The notes beneath the pieces were generated by a model, which saw only the letters and a list, made by a program, of their open reading frames with translations, ran no database searches and was not told the DNA's origin. Below, in pieces: positions 1 through 8,869 of a stretch of 46,342 nt of DNA. Origin of the DNA: Paracoccaceae bacterium (lineage in GTDB: Bacteria > Pseudomonadota > Alphaproteobacteria > Rhodobacterales > Rhodobacteraceae); the NCBI GenBank assembly GCA_947461435.1, contig CANHLE010000016.1, positions 1-46,342 on the forward strand, given 5' to 3'. Within the stretch, counting starts at the first letter, position 1. The number at the start of each line of letters is the position of its first letter. Made by a program: the position numbers and the translations under genes.

Positions 1-164
1 ACAGCGTTGATGAGGGCAGCGACGACGCGGGTGGTGACGACGGCGGGGATGCTGGCGGCGACGACGCGGGCGGTGACGACGGCGGGGATGAGGGCAGCGA
101 CGACGCGGGCGGTGACGACGGCGGCGATGCTGGCGGCGACGACGGCGGCGACTCCGAGGGCTGA
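1..164 (+). CDS. C-terminal end of an Asp/Gly-repeat protein (5' truncated)
   Basis: An open frame enters from the left edge (codons start at base 3) and ends with TGA at 162-164. It encodes only Asp, Gly, Ala, Ser and Glu apart from the first residues, in tandem blocks such as DDAGGDDGGD and DEGSDD. A longer unit beginning DEGSDDAGG starts at base 9 and again at base 87, a 78-bp period. I see no folded domain. The tail is strongly acidic and probably disordered, so it could bind cations or act as a linker or surface extension, but this is inference. The N-terminal part that would name the protein lies outside the window. Reading frame confidence is good; function is unknown. Confidence 0.7.
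   Translation, partial: SVDEGSDDAGGDDGGDAGGDDAGGDDGGDEGSDDAGGDDGGDAGGDDGGDSEG
9..164 (+). repeat. 78-bp tandem coding repeat (Asp/Gly-rich)
   Basis: The sequence starting gatgagggcagcgacgac occurs at 9 and 87. The intervening 78 bases are built from shorter gacgacgcgggcggtgacgacggcgg-like blocks. The second copy is shorter near the stop codon. The repeat keeps the reading frame of the truncated protein, so copy number could vary without breaking it. Confidence 0.75.
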
Positions 165-208
165 TCAACGGACTGACGATTTCTGAATCTCGTCCACGAA
201 CATCATCT

Positions 209-233
209 GGGCGCGGCATCATCTGTCGCGCCC
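209..233 (+). terminator. Hairpin after the repeat protein
   Basis: GGGCGCG (209-215) pairs perfectly with CGCGCCC (227-233) around an 11-base loop and is followed by GTTTGG. It lies 45 bases after the TGA of the truncated gene and well before lysC. The T-tract is short, so it is a plausible but weak intrinsic terminator. Confidence 0.45.
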
Positions 234-400
234 GTTTGGTCCTGAAGATGCCCATTGGCCATTGAACGACCATCGGCACGCAAAGCGCTCAGAATCTTCT
301 GGCGACACACGAAGGACGTCACCGTCCCCAAACTCGGCTCTTGCGCCTCCTATGCCCCCCGGCTTAAAGAGACGCCGTTTTGCAGGCTTAGGAGAGGTCC

Positions 401-1657
401 ATGGCCATCCTCGTAATGAAATTCGGCGGCACGTCGGTGGCTGATCTTGCGCGCATTGAAAATGCCGCAAAGAAGGTTCAAGCTGAAGTGGCCCGGGGCT
501 ATCAGGTGATCGTTATTGTTTCCGCCATGTCGGGCGAAACGAACAAGCTTGTTGGTTTTGTCGAAGGCACGTCCAAACTCTACGATGCACGTGAATATGA
601 TGCCGTCGTCGCAGCGGGCGAAAATGTTACTGCGGGTTTGCTGGCCCTTCGCTTGCAGGAAATGGATATTCCTGCCCGGTCGTGGCAGGGATGGCAAGTT
701 CCGATCAATACGACGTCAGCTCACTCATCTGCACGTTTCGTATCCATCCCGCGGGACAACATCGAAACAAAGTTTGCTGAAGGCTTCAAAGTTGCCGTCG
801 TCGCAGGCTTTCAAGGTGTCTCGGCTGAAGGGCGCATTACGACTCTTGGCCGCGGCGGATCTGATACCACAGCCGTCGCGTTCGCCGCCGCATTTGATGC
901 CGAACGCTGCGATATTTATACCGATGTGGACGGGGTCTACACAACTGATCCTCGCATTGCAAAGAAGGCACGCAAGCTCGACAAGATCGCGTTTGAAGAG
1001 ATGCTGGAGCTTGCGTCCTTGGGCGCAAAGGTTTTGCAAACCCGTTCGGTGGAACTTGCAATGCGGTATAAGGTGCGATTGCGGGTTCTGTCCTCGTTTG
1101 AGGATACCGACGAAACTTCTGGAACTCTTGTCTGCGACGAGGATGAAATCATGGAATCGAAAGTCGTCTCTGGCGTGGCCTTTTCACGCGACGAAGCAAA
1201 AATGACTCTTTTGAAGGTCGAAGACCGCCCCGGAATAGCCGCTGCAATCTTTGGGCCCCTGTCCGAAGCGGGGATCAACGTCGATATGATCGTGCAAAAC
1301 ATTTCGGAACTGACGAGCCCCGACGATGCCAAAGCCTATACGGACATGACCTTTTCGCTGCCCACCAACCAATTGGACAGGGCGCGCAAAGCGATCGAAG
1401 ACGCCCGCGATGCCCAGAAAATAAACTATGGCGATCTAGTCGCAGATACTGACGTCGCGAAAGTTTCGGTCGTCGGCATCGGTATGCGCAGCCAAGTTGG
1501 CGTTGCGGCAAAGATGTTTGCATCGTTGGCGGCCGAAAATGTGAACATCAAGGTCATCACCACATCGGAAATCAAGATTTCGGTCTTGATCGACCGCAAA
1601 TACATGGAACTTGCCGTGCAAGCCCTGCATGACACGTTTGAACTGGAAAAGGCCTAA
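401..1657 (+). CDS. lysC: Aspartate kinase
   Basis: Cytoplasmic enzyme that phosphorylates L-aspartate with ATP, the first step of the Lys, Thr, Met and diaminopimelate pathway. The 418-residue product has the usual length. The N-terminus carries the KFGGTSV nucleotide-binding motif at about residues 7-13. The central amino-acid kinase domain includes TTLGRGGSDT. The C-terminal third, from about residue 265, has two ACT domains (for example VEDRPGIAAAIF and VGIGMRSQVGVA), which bind the feedback inhibitor in this family. The start is preceded by AGGAGAGG at good spacing. ptsP follows on the same strand after about 170 bases, an arrangement common in alphaproteobacteria. Identification is secure. 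Confidence 0.97.
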   Translation: MAILVMKFGGTSVADLARIENAAKKVQAEVARGYQVIVIVSAMSGETNKLVGFVEGTSKLYDAREYDAVVAAGENVTAGLLALRLQEMDIPARSWQGWQVPINTTSAHSSARFVSIPRDNIETKFAEGFKVAVVAGFQGVSAEGRITTLGRGGSDTTAVAFAAAFDAERCDIYTDVDGVYTTDPRIAKKARKLDKIAFEEMLELASLGAKVLQTRSVELAMRYKVRLRVLSSFEDTDETSGTLVCDEDEIMESKVVSGVAFSRDEAKMTLLKVEDRPGIAAAIFGPLSEAGINVDMIVQNISELTSPDDAKAYTDMTFSLPTNQLDRARKAIEDARDAQKINYGDLVADTDVAKVSVVGIGMRSQVGVAAKMFASLAAENVNIKVITTSEIKISVLIDRKYMELAVQALHDTFELEKA

Positions 1658-1826
1658 GACCCGGCGAAAGGATTGGCTTCGCCAAGCGCGGTGCGGTCGC
1701 GAATTCTTTGGGCAGTAAGGCCCGAAAAAGAGCAGGCGTGTACAACGACTTCTGCCTTTCGCCTTTTTCCCTTCCCCTTAACGGGGGATGAACCCTATAG
1801 AGAAGGGAAGAGACGGGAAAGGGACC

Positions 1827-4070
1827 ATGGGCGATCGGAGTGAAAGCGACAGCCGCAAACTATTGCGGCGCCTGCGCGATGTGCTGGCGACCCCTGCAAA
1901 AGGGCAGGAAAGGCTTGACCGCATCACTCACCTGATCGGTGACAGCATGAAGACCGAAGTCTGCTCGATCTATCTTTTCCGCGATCCAGAAACCTTGGAA
2001 CTTTGCGCGACGGAAGGGCTAAAGCAGGAATCCGTCCATCAAACCCGCATGAAACTTGGAGAGGGTTTGGTGGGACGTGTCGCCCGTACCGGTTTGCCCG
2101 TGAACACAGCCAACGCCCCGGCCGAAAAGGGCTTTCGCTATATGCCCGAAACAGGCGAGGAAATTTTCTCGTCGTTCCTTGGCGTTCCGATACAGCGGGT
2201 TGGTGAAAAACTGGGTGTCTTGGTTGTGCAGTCCAAAGACGCCCGCGCCTACTCGGAGGACGAGATTTACGCTGTGGAAGTGGTCGCCATGGTTCTTGCA
2301 GAAATGACCGAACTGGGTGCCTTTGCAGGCGACGGTTCGGCCATGGGAACACGGCACAAGCAACCTGTCACCTTCCGCGGATCAACTGGCCAGGAAGGTG
2401 CCGCCGAAGGCCGGGTCTGGTTGCACGAACCTCGCGTTGTCGTAACGAACCCGGTTGCTGACGATCCATTAACGGAAATTGACCGCATTCGCGAGGCTGT
2501 TGGTGAGCTTCGCGTTTCGGTTGATGACCTTTTGGCCGCAGACAGCCTGGATAAAGAACAAAAGCAAGTGCTTGAGGCTTACAGGATGTTTGCCCATTCC
2601 CGCGGTTGGCTGCGCCGCATGGAGGAAGACATTCAGGCGGGTCTGTCTGCAGAAGCTGCAGTCGAGAAGGAACAATCGGCCACCCGTGCGCGCCTTGAAC
2701 AGGTGCCAGACGCTTATCTGCGTGACCGGCTTCACGATCTGGACGATCTGTCGAACCGACTGCTCCGCATCTTGACGGGCCAAGGCAAGGACACGGGCGC
2801 CACGATGCCCGAGAACCCCATTCTTGTTGCAAGGAACATTGGTCCGGCTGAACTGCTTGAATACGGGCGTAAACTTAAAGGTGTCGTCCTTGAGGAAGGC
2901 TCTGTTGGAAGCCATGCTGCGATCGTTGCCCGTGCCCTGTCGATCCCCATGGTTATTCATGCTGAAAGGATCACCACCGAAGCACTTAACGGTGACGTCA
3001 TCTTGGTGGATGGCGATCAAGGCGTCGCGCATCTGCGCCCAGAAGATACGATTACGCGGTCATTCCGCGACAAGATTGCCATGCAGGCGCAAGCACAAGA
3101 ACGCTATTCTTCACTTCGCGATCTGCCTGCCGAAACCCGAGATGGTCAGGTGATTTCGTTGCAAATGAACGCCGGCCTGATGGCGGACTTGCCTAGTCTG
3201 GTCGGATCAGGCGCAGAGGGCGTTGGACTTTTTCGCACTGAATTGCAGTTCTTGATCCGCAATCAAATGCCAAAGCGGGATGAACTGGCCAAACTTTATG
3301 CCCGGGTCCTTGACGCCGCGCGCGGCCAACGCGTGGCGTTTCGGACCTTGGATATTGGATCAGACAAGGTTCTGCCCTACATGAAGCCGAACGACGAGCC
3401 GAACCCTGCCATGGGTTGGCGCGCCATCCGCGTTGGGTTGGACAAACCGGGCGTGCTTCGCATGCAGCTTCAGGCCCTGATCCGCGCGGCGAAAGGCCGA
3501 CCTTTGACAGTGATGTTTCCGTTTATCACCGAGATTGCAGAATTTACGGCTGCGCGCAGCCATGTTTTCCGCGAGTTGCACCGAGAAAACTCTCTGGGTC
3601 ATCCCGTTCCTGAACGGATTGAAATTGGTGCAATGCTGGAAACACCATCTCTCGCCTTCGCGCCGCAGGCTTTTTTTGATGTCGTGGATTTCATTTCGAT
3701 CGGCGGCAACGACCTTAAGCAGTTCTTTTTTGCCGCAGACCGCGAAAATGAACGGGTAAGAAAACGGTATGACACGTTGAACACATCGTTCTTGAACTTT
3801 CTTGAACAGATCGTCGAACGGTGTAAATCAACAAATACCAAACTGTCCTTTTGCGGCGAAGATGCGGGGCGGCCGTTGGATGCCCTTGCGCTTGCGGCCA
3901 TGGGGATCCCGATTTTGTCCATGCGGCCGGCGTCGATTGGTCCCGTCAAGGCATTGTTGCGCCGCGTCGATCTTGCGCAAGCCCGTTCAGTGATCGACCG
4001 CGCCCGGGCAGAAGGGGCAGATTGTCTGCGACAACCTTTGACAGATTGGCTCTCAACACAACCGGAATAA
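1827..4070 (+). CDS. ptsP: PTS phosphotransferase EI-Ntr (phosphoenolpyruvate-protein phosphotransferase)
   Basis: First enzyme of the nitrogen-related phosphotransferase relay. It takes phosphate from PEP and passes it to NPr and then EIIA-Ntr. The protein is regulatory rather than sugar-transporting. The product is 747 residues. It has an N-terminal GAF domain (about residues 20-165), the PEP-utilising N-terminal region, the swivelling phosphohistidine domain with GSVGSHAAIVAR, where His363 is the predicted phosphorylated residue, and the C-terminal PEP-binding TIM barrel with GVGLFRTELQFL and ISIGGNDLKQF. I chose the ATG at 1827, 13 codons inside the longest frame, because GGGAAAGGG precedes it and family members begin with a short Ser-rich stretch then RKLLxRLRDV. 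It is an independent enzyme, not fused to EIIA. Confidence 0.95.
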   Translation: MGDRSESDSRKLLRRLRDVLATPAKGQERLDRITHLIGDSMKTEVCSIYLFRDPETLELCATEGLKQESVHQTRMKLGEGLVGRVARTGLPVNTANAPAEKGFRYMPETGEEIFSSFLGVPIQRVGEKLGVLVVQSKDARAYSEDEIYAVEVVAMVLAEMTELGAFAGDGSAMGTRHKQPVTFRGSTGQEGAAEGRVWLHEPRVVVTNPVADDPLTEIDRIREAVGELRVSVDDLLAADSLDKEQKQVLEAYRMFAHSRGWLRRMEEDIQAGLSAEAAVEKEQSATRARLEQVPDAYLRDRLHDLDDLSNRLLRILTGQGKDTGATMPENPILVARNIGPAELLEYGRKLKGVVLEEGSVGSHAAIVARALSIPMVIHAERITTEALNGDVILVDGDQGVAHLRPEDTITRSFRDKIAMQAQAQERYSSLRDLPAETRDGQVISLQMNAGLMADLPSLVGSGAEGVGLFRTELQFLIRNQMPKRDELAKLYARVLDAARGQRVAFRTLDIGSDKVLPYMKPNDEPNPAMGWRAIRVGLDKPGVLRMQLQALIRAAKGRPLTVMFPFITEIAEFTAARSHVFRELHRENSLGHPVPERIEIGAMLETPSLAFAPQAFFDVVDFISIGGNDLKQFFFAADRENERVRKRYDTLNTSFLNFLEQIVERCKSTNTKLSFCGEDAGRPLDALALAAMGIPILSMRPASIGPVKALLRRVDLAQARSVIDRARAEGADCLRQPLTDWLSTQPE

Positions 4071-4094
4071 GCGCGTCCGGCCGTTGCCTCGTCG

Positions 4095-4844
4095 TCACGC
4101 TCTTTCAATCTTCGGGGGCAAGACAGCCTGTGCAAATGCCGACACGACCTCTTCCGCGCCGTGGCGGACGGACAACCGCATCAGGGCAAAGCGGATACGC
4201 GCCATTTCTCGATAATAGCTCAGATAGGCAGCGTTCAACGCCGCGCCAGAGGCTGCACCCAACACCGGTACCAGCTGTGCCATCAGCTTTTGGCCCATCG
4301 CTGCAGCCAACTTTGGGGCGACAGTGGCGATGACTTTTTGTAACGCTGGACCAGTCAGGGTAAGCCGCGCTGACAAGAATCCGGAATTGACACCATCATC
4401 CGCCGCCAAAGGCGTCCCCGCGGAAAAGACCATCAGGCAAGCAGCCCGAACTGACGGCTCAAGCGGATCAAACCCAGCCGCCCGCGCCTCGTCTTGAATA
4501 GCACGCAAAATCACGGTGATTGTTATGGGCAACTCTGTAAGGGACGTGATTAGTCCCCCCGCCCCGCCAGCCGCTCCTGAAACCATCGCAGCCACCATGG
4601 TGCCACGCCGCCCCATGTCAGGGGCAAGATCGCCGGCACCCATGGCAGCTGTCAGGGCCGCGTGCGTGACACGTTCCAACTCGGTGCGAACTCTTGGGGG
4701 CAAGGCAGCTATTTGCTTTTCAAGCCCCCCGCCAAAGCGATTTACAAAGCCCATTAACGGGCCGTTCGCTCGGCCATAGGCGCGGGCAAGCATCGAAATC
4801 TCGGCTCGAAAATCTGGGGCGGCAAGGGCGGGCAAATTATCCAT
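4095..4844 (-). CDS. EcsC family protein
   Basis: The 249-residue product matches the EcsC family in its Ala/Gly-rich helical core, including MVSGAAGGAGGLITSL (about residues 87-102) and SAGTPLAADDGVNSGFLSAR. EcsC was first found beside an ABC transporter in Bacillus, but its molecular role is not established. No transporter gene is nearby here. Several hydrophobic helices suggest membrane association without a signal peptide. It converges on ptsP with only 24 bases between the stop codons and lies downstream of a GNAT gene on the same strand. The family call is fairly confident; function is unknown. Confidence 0.8.
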   Translation of the reverse strand: MDNLPALAAPDFRAEISMLARAYGRANGPLMGFVNRFGGGLEKQIAALPPRVRTELERVTHAALTAAMGAGDLAPDMGRRGTMVAAMVSGAAGGAGGLITSLTELPITITVILRAIQDEARAAGFDPLEPSVRAACLMVFSAGTPLAADDGVNSGFLSARLTLTGPALQKVIATVAPKLAAAMGQKLMAQLVPVLGAASGAALNAAYLSYYREMARIRFALMRLSVRHGAEEVVSAFAQAVLPPKIERA

Positions 4845-4883
4845 GGCCGTAATGTGGGCTTAGGATCAAGCAACGACAAGCCC

Positions 4884-5423
4884 CTAGACCCCCGGCAATG
4901 TTGCGCCTGACGTTTTGGTCGCAAGGCCACTGACACCAATCCATGCCCCGCCCTTCAACTCCAACCCCAAAACACGGTCTGGGTTCGTTGGCGGGGGCAT
5001 TACGACACCTTCGAGTTTTCTGAACCCAAATCTGCTGTAATAAGGTGCATCACCCACCAGCATGACGCGTTCCCATCCAAGTCGACGCGCTTCACCCAAA
5101 CTTTCGTTGATCAATAGCCCACCCAGACCCTCGCCCTGACGAGTCGGATGGACGGCCACGGGTCCCAATAGCAACACATCCTCGCCGCCCACCTCGATTG
5201 GCCAATAACGGATGGCCGCAGCCAGCGCGCCATCATCATCGCGTAAGGTCAAACACAGGGCGGCCACCGTCGGAACACCGTCGCGCAAGCGATAGCTGGA
5301 CAAGGCCGTGCGGCCCGGCGAAAAGCAAAGGTCATAAAGTGCCTCTACTTCCCACCAATCGGCCTCGATCTCTTCTTCCAGCTTATACACGCAGCGGGGC
5401 CCCATTTCGAATGGTGGAATCAT
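4884..5423 (-). CDS. GNAT family N-acetyltransferase
   Basis: A 179-residue single-domain acetyltransferase of the YhbS-like branch. The acetyl-CoA pyrophosphate-binding loop is visible as RQGEGLGGLLI (about residues 95-105), after the beta-strand VLLLGPVAVHP. DAPYYSRFGFRKLEG follows, typical of this branch. The substrate cannot be told from sequence. It lies 39 bases upstream of the EcsC gene on the same strand, so the two may share a transcript. It diverges from the flavin reductase gene with 89 bases between starts. Confidence 0.85.
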   Translation of the reverse strand: MIPPFEMGPRCVYKLEEEIEADWWEVEALYDLCFSPGRTALSSYRLRDGVPTVAALCLTLRDDDGALAAAIRYWPIEVGGEDVLLLGPVAVHPTRQGEGLGGLLINESLGEARRLGWERVMLVGDAPYYSRFGFRKLEGVVMPPPTNPDRVLGLELKGGAWIGVSGLATKTSGATLPGV

Positions 5424-5512
5424 CTGGCGACGCGGGTAACATGAGGATAGTGCAGGATCAAACCCTGAAAACCTTCCGCGCGCGCGCGTTACAAAACGGT
5501 CATGTCAGCCCC

Positions 5513-6088
5513 ATGTTCTATCGTCCCAAAGATGGCCACGGCCTCCCACACTCTCCCTTCAACGCTATCGTCGCCCCTCGTCCGATCGGATGGATTTCAA
5601 CCCGTGGACCGTTGGGTGACAATCTCGCGCCCTATTCCTTCTTTAATGCCGTAGCCTATGATCCTCCGCAGGTCATCTTCGCTGGGGACTTGAAGGATAC
5701 CATTCGGAACGTCCAAGACAGCGGTGTCTTTGCTGTGAACGTCGTCACTGAAACTCTCTGGCAGACGATGAACGCGACTTCGGCCAGTCTTCCGCGAGGT
5801 ACCGATGAATTCATGCATGCTGGCGTCGAAAAAGCCGAGTGTGACACCATTAACTGCCCACGCGTCGCGGCCTCTCCCGCCACATTGGAATGCCGATTGC
5901 AGCAGATCGTCACTTTGGAAGGAAATGCGGATTTTCTGGTCATTGGAACGGTAACGGGTGTGCACATACGGGATGAATATCTGACTGCTGGGATTTTCGA
6001 CCTTGCCAAAGTCCGCCCGATGGGTCGGCTCGGTTATAAGGATTACGTCGTCGTAGAAACCCTGATGACACTGAATAGGCCGGACTAG
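5513..6088 (+). CDS. Flavin reductase family protein (FMN-binding split barrel)
   Basis: The 191-residue product matches the flavin reductase-like domain. It has APRPIGWIST near the N-terminus, then APYSFFNAVAYDPPQVIF, then GVFAVNV and the MNATSASLPRGTDEF segment typical of FMN-binding split-barrel proteins. Members reduce free flavin with NAD(P)H for a partner oxygenase or act as oxidoreductases themselves; no partner monooxygenase is adjacent. The open frame continues far upstream inside the antisense of the GNAT gene. I use the ATG at 5513, where homology-like sequence begins, although the ribosome site there is weak. Confidence 0.85.
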   Translation: MFYRPKDGHGLPHSPFNAIVAPRPIGWISTRGPLGDNLAPYSFFNAVAYDPPQVIFAGDLKDTIRNVQDSGVFAVNVVTETLWQTMNATSASLPRGTDEFMHAGVEKAECDTINCPRVAASPATLECRLQQIVTLEGNADFLVIGTVTGVHIRDEYLTAGIFDLAKVRPMGRLGYKDYVVVETLMTLNRPD

Positions 6089-6135
6089 GCAAGCCTCCCC
6101 CTGCGGGGACTAAATGCTTATGGCCTCTTGCTCGG

Positions 6136-6831
6136 TCAAAGTGGGATGATCGGGGGGAAAGCATTCATGTCAGAAAATCGGCAGAAAGCCGGGCGCGCTA
6201 GATCCATGATCGGAACGCGGCCACGAAACCAGGCATAAAGTTCGTCCAGCGCTCGCTGGTAAATGGGCACCGCTGACGCCGGCGGCCAATCCATGGCATA
6301 GGCCAAAGTTGTATGAAACTCATACCTGTCATGCTGGGATGTTCGAAGGCCGAGCTGTTCGGAGAGGGCATCACGCCAGGCACGTGCGAAAACCTCATCT
6401 TGGGGCGTCGCTCCCGCTAGGTTAAGTCCAAAGGGGGTAATCCCCGTGATCTGCATCTTGAAAGGCGACGGCGCCGCAAAATCTTGAAGGCGACCAACCA
6501 TTTCCTTAGTCGCAACCTCTAAATCCGTCATCGGGTCAATTCCGACCGGCCAAAAGGACGTTTCGCGCTGGGTTTCGACGACGCCTTCGAAGACGGTCAT
6601 GTGATAGCTTGCCACATCAGTAAAGGCGAAATGATCGGCATAGGGCAGACGCTGCAATTCCGCCCGAAGGTCTATCAGCGCTGCCTCTGTCTGAGATCCG
6701 GAGATGACTTTCGCCACAATCGTGTTACCTGCTTCGGGAAGAAATAGCCCCGATGTGTCAAACCTTTGGCCCAAACGTTGGCTTGGCTGACCCCCAAACA
6801 AAGTGAACTTTTCAATCCAGTCGGTTGCCAT
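6136..6831 (-). CDS. DUF1868-like 2H phosphoesterase superfamily protein
   Basis: A 231-residue protein with two H-x-T-x motifs spaced as in 2H phosphoesterases: HMTV near residue 78 and HTTL near residue 179. This superfamily includes LigT-type 2'-5' RNA ligases and cyclic nucleotide phosphodiesterases. The length and the KMQITGITPFGLNLAGATP region suggest DUF1868. The substrate, probably a cyclic phosphate ester of RNA or a nucleotide, is inference. A TTG at 6840 would add three residues, but the ATG at 6831 fits better with AAGGA upstream. It is probably cytoplasmic. It sits downstream of the TIM-barrel isomerase on the same strand after 85 bases. Confidence 0.75.
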   Translation of the reverse strand: MATDWIEKFTLFGGQPSQRLGQRFDTSGLFLPEAGNTIVAKVISGSQTEAALIDLRAELQRLPYADHFAFTDVASYHMTVFEGVVETQRETSFWPVGIDPMTDLEVATKEMVGRLQDFAAPSPFKMQITGITPFGLNLAGATPQDEVFARAWRDALSEQLGLRTSQHDRYEFHTTLAYAMDWPPASAVPIYQRALDELYAWFRGRVPIMDLARPAFCRFSDMNAFPPIIPL

Positions 6832-6916
6832 GGCGCCCAATCCTTGCCAGTTTGCAGGAAGCTAGGATCTTTGCGTAACATCAAGATGAACCGGCAGGAC
6901 ATATTGCAGGTAAGAC

Positions 6917-7759
6917 TTAGTCGTCTCCGCCCAACTCGGCCCAAATGTCTTTGACCCAGCCCTTGATCATCTGTGCCTCAAGCCAGCGGTTCGACATTTC
7001 GCGCCCGTCAGGACCGGTCATGGCATATTCAGGGGGCCCCAGTTCGCACAGAAAAATGCAATCGCCGTCGGTGTTGCGGGCCCGCCAATCGGCCAGCCCC
7101 TCACGCCACCAGCCCTTGAACAAGGTGACCCACTTTTGATGTTGCGGAAAATCGAGTTGAAGCTGGATCTGCTGGCGGCTTGCCACCCTTCCTTGAAAGC
7201 TGTCCGACCGTCGCAAGATCCGGCTCATCAATCCCATGTCATAATCCGACAAGGGAAACCAAAACTCTCGGTCCACAACGAAATGGGAAAGGTCCGCGCA
7301 GATCCGCATACTTGGAACCCGATCCAACAGCTGCAACGTCACATACAGATCGTTGGTAATGCAGTTGCGATGGGTTTCAAATTGAACTGGAACCCCAATC
7401 TTGTGGGACATTTCAATCCATGTCTCGATCACAGGCACCATATCATCCAAGGCCAACGGCATGACTTGCCCAATCACGTCCACGAAAGGTGAACCGAAAT
7501 CTTTCGCCATGCGCAAAGTGTCGTCCAGACTTTCAATCGTTTTGGGAAAAGCCACGATCAGTGGCGTCAAACGATGTTTCTCCATATGGGGTCGTACTGC
7601 GTGGGCCACCGCAACATCTGAAGCCCCCAAATCAATGGCCATTCCATCGAACCCGGCTTGTGCCACCATCTCGCACACCTGATCATGGGGAAGTTTGACT
7701 CCCGTTTGATCATGCGGCTGCATTGCCCAAAGCGATGTATAGACTTTCAGTTTTCTCAT
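6917..7759 (-). CDS. Xylose isomerase-like TIM-barrel protein (sugar phosphate isomerase/epimerase)
   Basis: A 280-residue TIM-barrel enzyme. Putative metal ligands typical of the xylose-isomerase-like fold are present as VQFETHRN (Glu and His) and CADLSHFVVD (Asp and His). Related proteins isomerise or epimerise sugars, inositols or hydroxypyruvate, so the substrate is open. I take the ATG at 7759, not the upstream in-frame codon, because it overlaps the TGA of the desaturase gene in an ATGA arrangement. That predicts translational coupling. Pairing of a sugar-isomerase-type barrel with a membrane desaturase is not a textbook operon. Confidence 0.82.
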   Translation of the reverse strand: MRKLKVYTSLWAMQPHDQTGVKLPHDQVCEMVAQAGFDGMAIDLGASDVAVAHAVRPHMEKHRLTPLIVAFPKTIESLDDTLRMAKDFGSPFVDVIGQVMPLALDDMVPVIETWIEMSHKIGVPVQFETHRNCITNDLYVTLQLLDRVPSMRICADLSHFVVDREFWFPLSDYDMGLMSRILRRSDSFQGRVASRQQIQLQLDFPQHQKWVTLFKGWWREGLADWRARNTDGDCIFLCELGPPEYAMTGPDGREMSNRWLEAQMIKGWVKDIWAELGGDD

Positions 7760-8739
7760 TCTGCGGCCACTCGGCGGGTGCGGCCCCCAGCTGCTGGCAG
7801 AACCCAAACCTCATTCATCGGATATTGCCCTTCATCCTTCGCCATCAGTTTGCTGATAACTTCGATCTGAAACTCTATCCATCCCATGCGATGAACAGTC
7901 CCGGCCGCCGCCTCGATCTTGTCGTTCAAACGCCGCAGCTTCCAAAACGGTACAGCAGGAAAGGTATGGTGTGCCGTGTGGTAGGGCATTTGCCAGCACA
8001 GCCAGCGGAACAGAGTATTCGTCCGGGTAGACCTTGTGTTTTCCAGAATATCGTCTTCGTGGCTAAGTCCGAGGTGTTCGATCGTATTTTGAAGTTGGTG
8101 CACTGGCTTGGTCAACACCATCGGGATCAACCAAAAGGTCAGGGGCGCCCAAGACCCAACAACAAGCGCGACTGCGGCAATCAATCCATAGCCAAGAAGA
8201 TGGATCCGGCTCTCACGGATAACCTTATTCTCTTCCTCCGCCCTGATGTAGGGTTCGATGATGATGCCCCGCGCACGGCGCACCACGCCGAAAACCCTAT
8301 TTCGCCAATAGGTTACGCCAAACAGCCACAAAAGATAGGTCCCGATTGTGTAGGGCTCTCGCACCAGTTCGCCATCTTTTTCCCAGTTTTGCGTATGCTG
8401 ATGATGGGCGAAATGCATGATTTGATCGTAATCGCGCGGAAAGATTTGAACGAACCCAATGGCCCGACCGAAAATTTCGTTCAGCACCCGTGTTTTGAAC
8501 ACTGTGGCGTGGCTCAACTCGTGTTGGGCGGCATAAAGGAAATTCAACAAAACCCCTAAGACAAAGCCGGTCAGCAAAACCCACAGACTTCCCATCGCGA
8601 ATGCATGCATCACGCCCACCAAAGCAATGGCGGCCAAATGGCCAAGCATCTGCGCCCAGCCCTTAGCGTCTGATCGTTCCGTCAAAGCCCGAAGTTCTGA
8701 TGGCGTCAGTAGTTGTCGACGGGAAAAGCTGGCGTCCAT
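7756..8739 (-). CDS. Membrane fatty acid desaturase/hydroxylase family protein
   Basis: A 327-residue membrane di-iron oxygenase. The three histidine boxes are present: HELSH (residues 73-77), HFAHHQH (109-115) and HTAHH (254-258), plus an extra acidic/His segment NTIEHLGLSH. Hydrophobic stretches near 30-75 and 180-215 give the usual paired membrane helices. The family desaturates or hydroxylates acyl chains or similar substrates, and the exact substrate is not evident. I prefer the ATG at 8739 because GGAG lies six bases upstream; the ATG at 8751 has its purine tract almost touching it. The stop codon overlaps the start of the TIM-barrel gene. Confidence 0.85.
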   Translation of the reverse strand: MDASFSRRQLLTPSELRALTERSDAKGWAQMLGHLAAIALVGVMHAFAMGSLWVLLTGFVLGVLLNFLYAAQHELSHATVFKTRVLNEIFGRAIGFVQIFPRDYDQIMHFAHHQHTQNWEKDGELVREPYTIGTYLLWLFGVTYWRNRVFGVVRRARGIIIEPYIRAEEENKVIRESRIHLLGYGLIAAVALVVGSWAPLTFWLIPMVLTKPVHQLQNTIEHLGLSHEDDILENTRSTRTNTLFRWLCWQMPYHTAHHTFPAVPFWKLRRLNDKIEAAAGTVHRMGWIEFQIEVISKLMAKDEGQYPMNEVWVLPAAGGRTRRVAAE

Positions 8740-8869
8740 TGGGTTCTCCATTCCTTTGAAACGACACTAGCGTTGTTTCTGGCAAGGGCAAAAGATTTCT
8801 CCATTGGGTGTAACGGCAGCTGCGAACAGGATATTCGAAATGCCTTACAGGCTTAAAATCATGATTTCA

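Noticed and set aside
1-164. CRISPR-like or other DNA-level array
   Set aside because: The repeats are contiguous and in frame, without unique spacers, so they are coding tandem repeats.
516-1205. 229-codon frame inside lysC
   Set aside because: Out-of-frame shadow of a clearly recognised aspartate kinase.
1673-1685. TTGGC-TTC-GCCAA hairpin after lysC
   Set aside because: Five pairs with a three-base loop and no T-tract; too weak to call a terminator.
2469-3032. 187-codon minus-strand frame opposite ptsP
   Set aside because: Antisense to conserved ptsP sequence and without any family resemblance.
3851-4333. 160-codon plus-strand frame spanning the ptsP-EcsC junction
   Set aside because: It overlaps two genes with family support in other frames and is rich in Arg and Pro as expected for a shadow.
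7723-8559. 278-codon plus-strand frame opposite the desaturase gene
   Set aside because: The minus strand encodes three histidine boxes and a full desaturase, and the plus frame gives no recognisable domain.
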